Origin: JADMIH01 sp035274425
Lineage (GTDB): Bacteria > Chloroflexota > Chloroflexia > QHBQ01 > JADMIH01
Assembly: GCA_035274425.1 (NCBI GenBank)
Contig: DATEOC010000051.1
Coordinates: 25,893 to 89,892 of the forward strand
Direction of reading: 5' to 3'
DNA: 64,000 bases
Position numbers and translations under genes: made by a program. The notes beneath the pieces are model-generated. The model was not told the origin of the DNA and ran no database searches. It saw only the letters and a list, made by a program, of their open reading frames with translations. Positions within the stretch are counted from its first letter, which is position 1, and the number at the start of each line of letters is the position of its first letter. Positions 35,091 through 43,566 of the stretch are shown in pieces.

Positions 35091-37736
35091 ATGATTACGC
35101 AGGTGTTCGACCTCTCGAATTACACATTTAGCATATACGCACTGCCAACATTCCTCACAACGGCGGCTATTTTGTTGTTGGGGCTGGCGGTGCTCATCCG
35201 CGAGCGCATCTCCTCGGTAAGCTTCTCCTTCTTTTTGCTGACCTTATTCGTCAGCATCTGGCTCTTCGGCTTCTCGTGTGCTTATCTTACGACCAGCGAG
35301 GCTGTGGCCGTCTGGTGGTCTAAGGCTGCATATTTGGGAGTGCCTTTCATCGCGCCTGCTACTTACCAGTTTACCGTCTCGATGCTGCGTCTCAGCAACA
35401 GGAAGCTGGTATGGTTTGGTTGGATAGGTGCCGCCTTCTTTTCGGCTGTTAGCGTGTGGACCGATACCCTCGTAGGTGGCGTTCACAACTTTTCTTGGGG
35501 CTACTATACCCGATATAGCTGGATGGGCGCGCCGTTCCTCCTCTTCTTCGCGGGCATGTTGGTCGCAAGCATGGTCAATTACTGGACGGCATACCGTAAG
35601 GCTATCCCCGGCACCAAGCACAGGCTCAGGGTCAGGTCATTGATGCTCGCCTTCGCCATCGGCTATATCGGCTCGATTGACTACGTGGCGGCTTATGGTA
35701 TCTCTCTCTACCCATTCGGGTACCTGGCGATCCTCGGCTTCCTGGGTGTGGCTGCTCGCGCCATCTGGGTGTACCACCTGGTTGACATCACGCCTGCTTT
35801 CGCCGCGCCGAGGATAATCGAGACGATGTCCGAGGCGCTGCTTGTGCTGGACCAGGAAGGGATAGTGCGAGTGGCTAACCACGCCGCCGGCGAGCTATAT
35901 GGCTACAGCAGGGAAGAGCTGATAGGCAAGCCTTTAGCGATGGCTATCGAGGACGAGCTTTTCACCGGCCATCTTGCCGAATTCGTACGCGACGGCATTG
36001 TGCAGAATCGGGAGATGGTTTACCGACTTCGGACGACGGACGATGGACGACGGACGACAGTTGGCGGTCAAGAGACGATGCGCTTTCTGAGCCTCTCTAT
36101 TTCGACTATGGAGGACCAGAATGGGCGGCAGGTGGCTGTGGTGTGTACGGCGCGTGACATTACCGAAGGGAAGCGTGCGGAGGCGGCTATATTCGAGAGC
36201 GAAACGCGCTACCGGGCAGTCGTGGAGCAAGCCTCGGAGGGGATATATCTCGCTGATATAGATACCAGGCGCTTCGTGGAGGCCAACGACGCATTTCTCA
36301 ACATTGTCGGGTACAGCGCCGAGGAATTGTACAATATGACGCTGTACGACATAATCGCGCATGATCGAGCCAGCATTGACCGTAACGTCGGACGGCTGCT
36401 CACGGAAAGCCGCTACATCATCGGTGAGCGGCAGTTCCGGCGCAAGGATGGCTCGCTGGTGGACGTTGAGGTGAGCATAAACCTCATCTCCCACGGCGGG
36501 AGAGAGGTGCTATGCGCCGTAGCGCATGACGTGACGGAGCGCAAGCGTGCTCGCGAGCACATACAAAAGCAGCTTGATCGTGTGGCCGCCCTGCGTAATA
36601 TAGACATGGCGATCACGGCCAGCCACGACCTGCGCGTGACGCTCAACGTTATCCTTGAGCAAGTGACCTCGCAACTGCACGCGGACGCAGCCGACGTGTT
36701 ACTGCTCAATCCGCACACGCAGGTATTGGAGTACGCGGCGGGGCGCGGCTTCCGCTACGAGTCGATCACCTCCTCCCGAGTAAGGCTCGGTGAAGGGTAT
36801 GCAGGTCGAGCCGCGCTGGAGCGGCGGACCATACACATATCAGACCTGCCCGATATGGAGGCCAGCAATATACTGTTGGTGGGCGAGGAGATGGTAACAT
36901 ACTTTGCTCTGCCCCTGGTTGCAAAGGGGCAGGTGAAGGGAGTGCTGGAAATCTTCCACCGCGCTCCACTTGAGCCAAATGCAGAATGGGTAGACTTCGC
37001 CGAGACCCTGGCAGGCCAGGCTGCTATCGCGATAGACAACGCCAACCTCTTTGACGACCTGCAACGCTCGATGTTGGAGCTGGTGCTTGCGTATGACACC
37101 ACTCTCGAGGGTTGGTCGCAGGCGCTGGACTTGCGCGATAAGGAGACCGAGGGGCATACCCAGAGGGTAACCTCTATGGCGGAGTACCTGGCGAGGGAGA
37201 TGGGCCTGAGCGAAGCGGAGATCGTGCACGTGCGCCGTGGCGCGTTGCTGCACGATATTGGCAAGATGGGCATCCCGGACGCGATATTGTTGAAGCGCGG
37301 CCCGCTGACGGAAGAGGAATGGGAGATAATGAAGCTGCACCCGGTGTATGCTTATGAGTTATTATCGCCGATCAAGTTCCTGCGACCCGCGCTCGATATA
37401 CCTTACTGCCACCATGAGAAGTGGGACGGGACTGGATACCCGCGTGGGCTGAAGGGGACGCAGATACCGATAGCGGCGCGCATTTTCGCTGTGGTAGACG
37501 TGTGGGACGCGCTCAGGTCGAACAGGCCCTACCGCAAGGCGTGGCCTATTAACAAGGTGCGCGAGCATATACGGTCACTCGCAGGCACGCATTTCGATCC
37601 AAAGGTGGTGGAAGTGTTCCTGAGGACGGATGAGCCGGTGCTCTTCGGACGCCCCACTACTTTAGACCTGACTCTGAACCTTACTACCGATCTCGCCAAG
37701 ACGGTGGAGCTTCTCGGCAAAGAAGCGCATTCGTGA
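35091..37736 (+). CDS. 7TM / PAS / PAS / GAF / HD-GYP cyclic-di-GMP phosphodiesterase
   Basis: 881 residues. Residues ~15-235 hold seven membrane segments of the histidine-kinase-type 7TM sensor. Two PAS domains follow (~240-365 and ~370-490), then a GAF domain (~500-660) and an HD-GYP domain (~675-850) with HDIGKMG, HP-x-x-AYELL and HHEKWDGTGYPRGLKG, so all catalytic motifs for c-di-GMP hydrolysis are there. The first PAS is interrupted by a translated heptamer array (LRTTDDGRRTT, near 315), in a loop before its last strands. The stop TGA is formed by the first GATGCGT unit of the array downstream. Confidence 0.93.
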   Translation: MITQVFDLSNYTFSIYALPTFLTTAAILLLGLAVLIRERISSVSFSFFLLTLFVSIWLFGFSCAYLTTSEAVAVWWSKAAYLGVPFIAPATYQFTVSMLRLSNRKLVWFGWIGAAFFSAVSVWTDTLVGGVHNFSWGYYTRYSWMGAPFLLFFAGMLVASMVNYWTAYRKAIPGTKHRLRVRSLMLAFAIGYIGSIDYVAAYGISLYPFGYLAILGFLGVAARAIWVYHLVDITPAFAAPRIIETMSEALLVLDQEGIVRVANHAAGELYGYSREELIGKPLAMAIEDELFTGHLAEFVRDGIVQNREMVYRLRTTDDGRRTTVGGQETMRFLSLSISTMEDQNGRQVAVVCTARDITEGKRAEAAIFESETRYRAVVEQASEGIYLADIDTRRFVEANDAFLNIVGYSAEELYNMTLYDIIAHDRASIDRNVGRLLTESRYIIGERQFRRKDGSLVDVEVSINLISHGGREVLCAVAHDVTERKRAREHIQKQLDRVAALRNIDMAITASHDLRVTLNVILEQVTSQLHADAADVLLLNPHTQVLEYAAGRGFRYESITSSRVRLGEGYAGRAALERRTIHISDLPDMEASNILLVGEEMVTYFALPLVAKGQVKGVLEIFHRAPLEPNAEWVDFAETLAGQAAIAIDNANLFDDLQRSMLELVLAYDTTLEGWSQALDLRDKETEGHTQRVTSMAEYLAREMGLSEAEIVHVRRGALLHDIGKMGIPDAILLKRGPLTEEEWEIMKLHPVYAYELLSPIKFLRPALDIPYCHHEKWDGTGYPRGLKGTQIPIAARIFAVVDVWDALRSNRPYRKAWPINKVREHIRSLAGTHFDPKVVEVFLRTDEPVLFGRPTTLDLTLNLTTDLAKTVELLGKEAHS
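36027..36060. repeat. GGACGAC heptamers inside the first PAS domain
   Basis: About four GGACGAC-type units in frame with the HD-GYP gene, adding about 11 residues to a PAS loop. Confidence 0.9.
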
Positions 37737-37911
37737 TGCGTGATGCGTGATGCGTGAAACGTGAGATTAAACGCAAAGACGCAAAGGGGACAAAGAACGC
37801 AAAGGTTCTTAGGGTTCACCGCAGAGACGCAGAGACGCTGAGGTTTTATGGAGAATAAAGGTTAGGACTCACGTTTCATTCTATCGTCTATCGTCTATCG
37901 TCTATCGTCCT
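37733..37911. repeat. GATGCGT, CGCAGAGACG and CTATCGT repeats
   Basis: GATGCGT units 37733-37758, one GAAACGT, then GACGCAAAG/GACGCAGAG units (to ~37842) and CGTCTAT units 37880-37911. They fill the gap between two convergent genes. No coding frame is seen. Confidence 0.9.
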
Positions 37912-37984
37912 AACATCATACTCTATAGCCTGCCCGATGCTCATGGCCCCGGCAAGGTGGCAGGCTCATCGGGTGTACCCACCT

Positions 37985-39817
37985 CTATTTGGGTACGGGA
38001 GTGACTGGCGGCACCGGCTGCCCATACTTCGTGTTGTACCTGAACCTGCCGAGATGGCTCAGCAGCACCTCATACTCAGTGCCCCTGTTCTCAGGGTGGT
38101 ACTCAAAAACCGCCCTCTCGAAGTACTGCACAGTGTACGGTTTGCCATCCAGCGGGCTTATCTCTACAAACTCGTCCGAGACAGGGTAGCCTTGCTGCAT
38201 CAGCCCGCCATGGTTCACCCAGTAGTAGTGGAAGCCTCCCCCCAGGCTCTTGCCCGTCTCCGGGAAGAAGCGCGTGCCGGGGTCCTGATTTGGCTTCTGT
38301 CCAGGTGCGCCATTCGGATACTTATTCCTGTACTCGAACGTGCCCAACTGCGAAAGGAGCACGTTGTAGGGTGGCTGGTTCTCAGGATGGTACTCGAATA
38401 GAGCGCGCTCGAAATATTGCACCGTGTATATCCTGTGGTTCAAGTCGGACACTTCGCCTATCACACTTGATATTGCATATCCCTGTTGCGCCAGACCACC
38501 GTGCGACTGCCAGTAGTCCAGGAAGAGTCCTTTCACTGACTTACCTGTCTCCGGAAATGTAAGGCTGTTGTTGCCAGGAATCAGAGCAGGTGGCTCAAGT
38601 GGGACGGCCCGTGTTGGTGTCGGTGTAGGAATTAGTGACGGGCAAGGTGGGTTCTTGATCTGCCTGATGAGAGGCACTCTGCTCTTCCTGACGAAGTCGA
38701 AGTAAGAGCCGACGATCCACACTTCATCGCTCGCGGTCGTGGCTACATCCGCCCCAACGCTCGCGCTCCCCTCATCAATAGGCACGGCGATGGTGATCCA
38801 CACCTGACAGGTCCAATGCACCACAAGTAGTTTACGGTTGTCCCCACTGTGCGTAATAAAGTTACTATTGCCAACCGCCCATATGTCATCAGGGGAGATG
38901 GCTGTTATCGAATCAAGGCCACCTGGGAAGCCACCAGAACCAGCTGGCGAATCTAGCTTGCTCCATGCTGTCCCGTTCCACCTCATGATCAGCGGACCCT
39001 GGCTGCTACCCACTGCCCATGCCCCATTCGGCCCAAGAGCCACAACATCTGACAATCTCGCCGAGCTCAAGAAAGTTGGCGAGGCAGTTCGCGCCCATTC
39101 GCTGCCATCCCAATGTAGCATGAGAGGCTTGTTATCGTCTGTGCCCACCGCCCATATATCATTGGGCGAATATGCGGAAATAGCTGAGAGGACATTATCT
39201 CGCTCGCTGATCCTCGGTAGCTCCGCAGGCGTCCATCCCGATCCGTCCCAATGCAAAATGATAGACTGTTCTGTGCGTGTTTCGGGCGAGTGGAACGCCC
39301 CAACTGCCCACACGTTGTTGCTAGCTATCGCAGCCAGCCCATCGAGAGCACCCAGGTTGCCCAACCCCGTGATCGGGACATGCTGCCACACTCTGCCATC
39401 CCAATGCATAGTGAGGGTGTATGAGTTAGCTTCGTCGGCATAGTAGCCCACCGCCCAGGCATCGTTCGGGGAAATGGCAGCAACGTCCCTCACGTCGCGG
39501 GACTTCGTGCCAGGGTTAGGCATGGCTACACGGCTCCAGCCGCGTCCCTCCCAGCGCAAAGCGTACATCATCACGGCTGTAGACCCTGAGTATGAGCCTA
39601 CGGAGCCTACGGCCCAGCCATTGTCGGGTGATGAGAACGAGACAGCCTTTAGCTCATTCATAGCTGCTGCAATCCTCGGGGCTTCGTACCCGGTGATACA
39701 GCCAGGCACAGGCTGGCTCTGCGCGTAAACTGAAGCCCTGGAAAGACCGATAGCAACGGCAACCAGCGCCAGGACAACTCCGATACCTATCAATCTCAAG
39801 CGGTATTGTGCGCCCAT
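37985..39817 (-). CDS. Secreted beta-propeller protein with paired Chloroflexota-type C-terminal modules
   Basis: 610 residues from ATG 39817, chosen because GGAGGAGGG lies upstream and a signal peptide (YRLRLIGIGVVLALVAVAIGL) follows; an upstream ATG at 39865 is in frame. Residues ~50-380 carry about six repeats with [DN]-x-[IV]-W-A-V-G, a propeller-like series also ending in HWDG-x-x-W. After a Pro/Thr linker come two ~75-residue modules (FPETGKS...HGGL-QQGYP...YTVQYFERA-FEYHPEN), which I know mainly from Chloroflexota surface proteins. Role unknown; probably adhesion or cell-wall association. Confidence 0.88.
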   Translation of the reverse strand: MGAQYRLRLIGIGVVLALVAVAIGLSRASVYAQSQPVPGCITGYEAPRIAAAMNELKAVSFSSPDNGWAVGSVGSYSGSTAVMMYALRWEGRGWSRVAMPNPGTKSRDVRDVAAISPNDAWAVGYYADEANSYTLTMHWDGRVWQHVPITGLGNLGALDGLAAIASNNVWAVGAFHSPETRTEQSIILHWDGSGWTPAELPRISERDNVLSAISAYSPNDIWAVGTDDNKPLMLHWDGSEWARTASPTFLSSARLSDVVALGPNGAWAVGSSQGPLIMRWNGTAWSKLDSPAGSGGFPGGLDSITAISPDDIWAVGNSNFITHSGDNRKLLVVHWTCQVWITIAVPIDEGSASVGADVATTASDEVWIVGSYFDFVRKSRVPLIRQIKNPPCPSLIPTPTPTRAVPLEPPALIPGNNSLTFPETGKSVKGLFLDYWQSHGGLAQQGYAISSVIGEVSDLNHRIYTVQYFERALFEYHPENQPPYNVLLSQLGTFEYRNKYPNGAPGQKPNQDPGTRFFPETGKSLGGGFHYYWVNHGGLMQQGYPVSDEFVEISPLDGKPYTVQYFERAVFEYHPENRGTEYEVLLSHLGRFRYNTKYGQPVPPVTPVPK

Positions 39818-39987
39818 CCCGATATCCCTCCTCCACATTAGGGTCTCATCTTTGTAGACCCGCATCCATACAAACGGTCCAGCTTCAAAGTGGTTTCAGC
39901 CTCAGAGAGCAAGGGATCAGAACGTTATGGGGGCACCCGATTTTTCAACCGATCCAGTTGAGGAACGCTAGCACCTTATATCAAGTC

Positions 39988-40884
39988 TCACCTGTCGCTC
40001 CTGACCCACAGGTGTTCCTCGTCAGCGATTATCTCAACTGTGCCGTCTTGATCGGTGCGGTAGATGCGTGCGCCGGTGGATTGGAGGTTGTCGAGAGTTT
40101 GGGGTGAGGGGTGGCCGTACCTGTTCGCTGCGGCTACGGAGATGATTGCTACTTTAGGCTTGACCAGGCTGAGGAACTGGGGTGAGGATGAGGTGTCGCT
40201 ACCGTGATGCCCCACCTTCAGGACGTCACTTTCGAGGCCTGTCTGTAGGCTGAGGGACATGTCGCGCTCGGCTTCTACCTGGGCGTCACCTTCCAGCAGC
40301 ACGCTGTGCTCGCCGTAGACGAGCTTCAGCACAACGCTGGTGTTGTTTACATCTCCGCTTGCGCCTTCCTGGTGGGCGTCGGGGGTGGTGGGACTCAGGA
40401 CGTGAAGGGCAAGCTCCGGCTCGCCTTCGAAGGTGATGCTCTGCCCGCGCGTGGGGTGGCTCACGGGTATGCCGAGCCTTTTTAGCTCGCGCAGCCACTC
40501 GGCCTGCACGCCGCTCGTGGCGGTAAAGACGGTCTGCACCACGCGCTCTACCTGGTAGCGCTCTACAAGCTCCGCGAAGCCCATGAGGTGGTCCTGGTGA
40601 GGATGGGTCAGGACGAGGAGATCGAGGTCGTGCTGCCAGAAGGGGAGGTGGCTGCCGACGCTGTTGAGGAGCGGCGTCGCGCCCGGCCCGCCGTCAATGA
40701 GCGCGGTGTGTCCTCTGGGCGTCTTGAGCATGATGGCGTCGCCCTGCCCAACGTCGAAGACCCATAGGTGGAGCCGCCCGTCGTGCACCTGTCCCGCGAG
40801 CGCCAGTATGAGGGCTAACGCTAATGCGGGGATAAGGAGGGTCCAGGCGGGGACGGTGGGGCGCTCTTTGAGTTCGCTATCCAT
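39988..40884 (-). CDS. Membrane-anchored ComEC-like metallo-beta-lactamase hydrolase
   Basis: 298 residues from ATG 40884, preferred over the ATG at 41025 because GGAGAAAGG precedes it. One membrane helix (~13-33) then the ComEC-type hydrolase: FDVGQGDAIML, DGGPGA, THPHQDHLMG (canonical HxHxDH), EGDA, KVGHHGSDTS and GHPSP. The active site would lie outside the membrane, where ComEC hydrolases degrade one DNA strand during uptake. Unlike true ComEC there is no transport channel. Distinct from the twins at 6431-8281, which have HxDxDH and no anchor. Confidence 0.92.
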   Translation of the reverse strand: MDSELKERPTVPAWTLLIPALALALILALAGQVHDGRLHLWVFDVGQGDAIMLKTPRGHTALIDGGPGATPLLNSVGSHLPFWQHDLDLLVLTHPHQDHLMGFAELVERYQVERVVQTVFTATSGVQAEWLRELKRLGIPVSHPTRGQSITFEGEPELALHVLSPTTPDAHQEGASGDVNNTSVVLKLVYGEHSVLLEGDAQVEAERDMSLSLQTGLESDVLKVGHHGSDTSSSPQFLSLVKPKVAIISVAAANRYGHPSPQTLDNLQSTGARIYRTDQDGTVEIIADEEHLWVRSDR

Positions 40885-41316
40885 GCCTTTCTCCGACACC
40901 CAGTTTTGAATTAGCGCATCGTGTAAGTTTAGAGCGGTCGAATTGTATGACTTAACTACTGTAGTTGCTTTCCCTTCTGCTACTGCTGGCTCATATCTTA
41001 TGGAGAGGAGAATAGGTCGCGCCAATAGTTGCGAATACTCATGGAATTGCCAATTCTTAGCTTAGTAATGTCTTTGGTAAGGAGGAGATACGTTTTGGTT
41101 TAGAGAAGGTGAAGCATACAGTTGCGCCCCACACTTCAAAGGTAGTGACCTTACGCTACAGATGATAACATCCTATGTCAATTCCTTGTAGGACGGGGAC
41201 GCTGAGCTAAAGTCTAAACTGTAGCAGAGGGGTTGACTTCAGATGCTAGTATATATCTGAACTAGAGCTTATTGGAGTGGTATTGCCGAGGAGCCAAATA
41301 ATAGAAGGAGAATTCA

Positions 41317-42087
41317 ATGTTTGCTTACCCAGCCCGCACCAGGTTATTCATCCTCATGCTCATTATATTTGCCGCATGTTTGATAAGTGTACGCCTCTTT
41401 ACAATAGATGGCGCTGGATGGTCCCACCCTGACTTCCCAATTGCTTTTTGGTCTAACTTCTGGTCTGACCTGTTCATTGCTATTCCTATCGCTGGTGGAT
41501 TAGCTTGGTTAGCATCCTGGCGTAAAGTTGCTGATGCCCAGATTGTAGCGGAAATGATTGGCACTGGCGAAACAATGGGAGGTCATCCCGATGGAGAGAT
41601 TGTGAGGCTTACATTGTTCTTGGAGAACACAGGAGCCTTGGCATTCCGTTCGGAGGAAATCTATTGGACTGTATTTGCTCGCATACAAGTGCCTACGCCA
41701 GAATTACCTAAAGGGGTTGAGCATTTGCGCTTCGGCGGAATAACAAGGCAACCTTATTTCATGCCGAACAATAGCAGCCACACAAGCTGGCGTGGAAAAA
41801 CGGTCGAGACAGAAGAAGCTATTGCGGGAAGCATCACGTATCTGTTGTTTAAAGTAAGTGGAAAGCTCATGACACCACTTTTCCATGACCTGAGGTTAGA
41901 ACTATTCCATTGGGAGGATTATAGGGCAGTGCTACGTGCCGTTGAACTTCATTATTACCTGTCTACCCCATTCGGGATTATTCCATCAACGTTTCGATTT
42001 TCGGAATCAGATGTTACGCCGCTTCATAAGCTTCCCATGGTCAAGTATTCCAAGAGAAGGTATGTCTCTAAAATACCTATCTCATGA
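41317..42087 (+). CDS. Membrane protein of unknown function
   Basis: 256 residues. ATG 41317 follows AGAAGGAGAAT. Two hydrophobic segments (~10-30 and ~50-70) precede a cytosolic or exported domain of ~180 residues with several strands and no motif I recognise. Base composition is visibly more A/T-rich than its neighbours, and the gene stands alone between repeats, so recent acquisition is possible. A terminator hairpin follows at 42150. Confidence 0.7.
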   Translation: MFAYPARTRLFILMLIIFAACLISVRLFTIDGAGWSHPDFPIAFWSNFWSDLFIAIPIAGGLAWLASWRKVADAQIVAEMIGTGETMGGHPDGEIVRLTLFLENTGALAFRSEEIYWTVFARIQVPTPELPKGVEHLRFGGITRQPYFMPNNSSHTSWRGKTVETEEAIAGSITYLLFKVSGKLMTPLFHDLRLELFHWEDYRAVLRAVELHYYLSTPFGIIPSTFRFSESDVTPLHKLPMVKYSKRRYVSKIPIS

Positions 42088-42149
42088 ACTTTATGAATAA
42101 TGACATAGTAAACGATAGAGGATACATGGAGATTACCGAAGACAAAAGT

Positions 42150-42187
42150 GAGAGGAAGGTGAAAATCAGGAGTTTCACCTTCCTCTC
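42150..42187 (+). terminator. Hairpin after the 41317-42087 gene
   Basis: 15-bp perfect stem (GAGAGGAAGGTGAAA and its complement) with an 8-nt loop, 63 bp after the stop codon. There is no long U-tract, so termination is likely but not certain. Confidence 0.6.
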
Positions 42188-42669
42188 TCATTGAGGTGGG
42201 TTTATGAATAGAGCGCCAGCTCCTGTGAAAGTGACTCTTAGGCTACGACAAGTAGGATCCAAGCAGGGATGGTATGATGCTCTCTGATTTCGCTATCCAT
42301 ACCTCTCTCCGACTACAGACCTACTACTCTTTCGTCCCTCCGACTGTTGCCTCAATTGCCGTCATAGGATACAACAAAATGGCAAGATATAGGAGAGGGT
42401 AAAGATTCAACGATGGTCATCAGCTCAACACAGCCGAATACCCCAGGCGCGCCGGTAGGTGAAATAACAGCTACGGCGTGCGCCTCCATGCCCTTTGGCT
42501 TTACCTTCGCGCTACAGAGCGTGCGAGCAGGACAGTGGAGCAAGAGCATTGCCGGCACGCCAGGTCTAAAAGAGACCGGACTAGCCCAGTATAACGACAC
42601 GCGCCGTTCCAGGCCAGGGTGGGGTATTCACAGGGTATAGACCCTCGACCTCACCAAGCAACAGACCTG
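42188..42669. other. Gene-free region before the RNA island
   Basis: I find no convincing gene. 42281-42316 is close to the start of the hydrolase gene at ~40861-40897 and is probably a broken duplicate. Short frames of 75-82 codons occur on both strands at 42352-42640, but neither has a ribosome site or a recognisable motif. Confidence 0.5.
42281..42316 (-). pseudogene. Fragment duplicating the 5' end of the anchored hydrolase gene
   Basis: Reads, on the minus strand, as the ribosome site and first codons of the gene at 40884 (GTCGGAGAGAGGTATGGATA against GTCGGAGAAAGGCATGGATA). Only about 36 bp are shared and no frame continues. Confidence 0.6.
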
Positions 42670-42695
42670 GAGCGGCCCACACAGAAGGGCCGCTC
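42670..42695 (+). terminator. Terminator-like hairpin just upstream of the RNA island
   Basis: 9-bp perfect stem GAGCGGCCC / GGGCCGCTC, 8-nt loop, followed by TCTTCGTT. It would end a plus-strand transcript entering from 42188-42669 or act as a leader structure for the tRNA genes. Confidence 0.65.
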
Positions 42696-42710
42696 TCTTC
42701 GTTAACAGAC

Positions 42711-42783
42711 GCCTCTGTAACTCAACCGGCAGAGTACCGCTCTTTTAAAGCGGGAGTTGGAGGTTCGAGCCCTCTCGGAGGCA
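42711..42783 (+). tRNA. tRNA-Lys(TTT)
   Basis: Acceptor GCCTCTG/CGGAGGC (7 bp, one wobble), D arm, anticodon stem CCGCT/AGCGG with loop CTTTTAA, T arm with loop TTCGAGC, discriminator A. CCA is not encoded. First RNA of the island. Confidence 0.93.
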
Positions 42784-42784
42784 C

Positions 42785-42834
42785 GAGGACGACAGACGAC
42801 GGACGATGGACGACGGACGATGGACGATAGACGT
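42785..42834. repeat. GGACGAC/GGACGAT/GATAGAC heptamer array between tRNA genes
   Basis: About six 7-bp units between tRNA-Lys and tRNA-Gly. Confidence 0.9.
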
Positions 42835-42875
42835 TAGAAGGCAGAAGGCAGACGAAAGGGGAATGGAGTTGTTAT

Positions 42876-42952
42876 GCGGTAAGTAGCTCAGGGGTCAGAG
42901 CGCCTGCTTGCCAAGCAGGGGGCCGGGGGTTCGAATCCCTCCTACCGCTCCA
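42876..42952 (+). tRNA. tRNA-Gly(GCC) with encoded CCA and a bulged acceptor stem
   Basis: Anticodon arm CCTGC-TTGCCAA-GCAGG and T arm GGGGG-TTCGAAT-CCCTC are normal. The 5' acceptor strand GCGGTAAG has one extra A relative to its partner CTACCGC. CCA is encoded at 42950-42952. The extra base may impair function. Confidence 0.82.
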
Positions 42953-42953
42953 G

Positions 42954-43036
42954 GCCGGGGTGGTGAAATTGGGAAACACACCACGTTCAGAGCGTGGCGG
43001 CTGTAAGGTCTTGGGAGTTCGAATCTTTGGAAGCTT
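42954..43036 (+). pseudogene. Decayed tRNA-Leu(CAG)
   Basis: Leu-like D region (TGGTGAAATTGG), anticodon arm CCACG-TTCAGAG-CGTGG, a long variable region and T loop TTCGAAT are recognisable. The 3' acceptor strand does not pair with GCCGGGG and the T stem is weakened, so the 3' end has been lost or replaced. Confidence 0.7.
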
Positions 43037-43038
43037 GT

Positions 43039-43125
43039 GGGTCGGAGCCGGATAGGGGTAGCCGGGGGTGTCTGTAAAACAGTTGCGCTTTGCGCGAGTA
43101 GGTTCAAATCCTTCCCGACCCGCCA
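43039..43125 (+). tRNA. tRNA-Tyr(GTA) with encoded CCA
   Basis: Acceptor GGGTCGG/CCGACCC is perfect, anticodon loop CTGTAAA, long variable arm GCGC-TTT-GCGC, T loop TTCAAAT, discriminator G, CCA 43123-43125. The anticodon stem has one mismatch. Confidence 0.85.
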
Positions 43126-43128
43126 TAT

Positions 43129-43200
43129 TGTGGGATAGTTCAGAGGTAGAACGCCTGACTGTTGATCAGGATGCCGGGGGTTCGATGCCCTCTCCCACAG
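43129..43200 (+). tRNA. tRNA-Asn(GTT)
   Basis: Acceptor TGTGGGA/TCCCACA is perfect (an unusual U at position 1), D stem GTTC/GAAC, anticodon arm CCTGA-CTGTTGA-TCAGG, T arm GGGGG-TTCGATG-CCCTC, discriminator G. Confidence 0.88.
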
Positions 43201-43204
43201 CCGT

Positions 43205-43278
43205 GAGCATTTAGCTCAGCTGGTAGCAGCGCCGGTTTGAAATGCCGGAGGTCGTGGGATCGTGACCCACCCCAAGCA
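43205..43278 (+). pseudogene. Decayed tRNA-Phe(GAA)-like gene
   Basis: Anticodon arm CCGGT-TTGAAAT-GCCGG and T stem GTGGG/CCCAC are recognisable. The acceptor strands (GAGCATT and CCCAAGC) no longer pair, the T loop is ATCGTGA and the D stem carries an extra base. Probably not functional as a tRNA. Confidence 0.65.
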
Positions 43279-43282
43279 CCGT

Positions 43283-43409
43283 GGGGGTGTGGCGGAATTG
43301 GCAGACGCGACATGTCATCGCTAGTTTTCGCCCCAAAGGGGCATGAGCGTAGCGTGGGCAGTGGATGGTTACCGAACAAGGTTTGCAGGTTCGAGTCCTG
43401 CCGCCCCCA
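43283..43409 (+). ncRNA. tRNA(Leu-like)/Y RNA chimaera 1
   Basis: tRNA parts: acceptor GGGGGTG/CGCCCCC (7 bp, one wobble), Leu-type D region (TGGCGGAATTGG), T arm GCAGG-TTCGAGT-CCTGC. No 7-nt anticodon loop exists. Instead residues ~43315-43368 form a long interrupted stem: CATC/GATG, GCTA/TAGC and GCCCC-AAA-GGGGC. The strand returning to the T arm carries GGTTACC (43367-43373), the counterpart of GGTTATC in the Y RNA at 43679. It is homologous to, but more diverged than, chimaeras 2 and 3. Function inferred from this pattern and the adjacent Ro60 gene. Confidence 0.72.
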
Positions 43410-43421
43410 CAAATAGGTCAT

Positions 43422-43544
43422 GGAGACGTAGCTCAATGGCAGAGCAGCTAAAACGCCATCTCCGTTTCTTGCCCCATTGGGGCCGTTGGCTGATGGTTAC
43501 CACTGTTAATGGGCAGGTTGGAGGTTCGAATCCTTCCGTCTCCT
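43422..43544 (+). ncRNA. tRNA/Y RNA chimaera 2
   Basis: tRNA parts: acceptor GGAGACG/CGTCTCC, D arm GCTC-AATGGCA-GAGC, T arm GGAGG-TTCGAAT-CCTTC. Where the anticodon arm should be lies a 41-nt element (43456-43496) closed by CCATC/GATGG and capped by GCCCC-ATT-GGGGC. It is identical at 39 of 41 positions to that in chimaera 3. CTTGCCCC (43468-43475) and GGTTACC (43495-43501) match the two Ro-type strands. An extra small hairpin with loop CTGTTAA precedes the T arm, perhaps a variable arm or a remnant of an Asn anticodon arm. Confidence 0.75.
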
Positions 43545-43566
43545 CAATATGGACAATAGAATACAT

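Noticed and set aside
40885..41025. 47-residue N-terminal extension of the anchored hydrolase
   Set aside because: No ribosome site precedes ATG 41025, while GGAGAAAGG precedes ATG 40884; the extension shows no conserved feature.
41220..41316. Promoter TTGACT with TATATA before the 41317 gene
   Set aside because: The spacing is only about 11 bp, too short for a sigma70 promoter.
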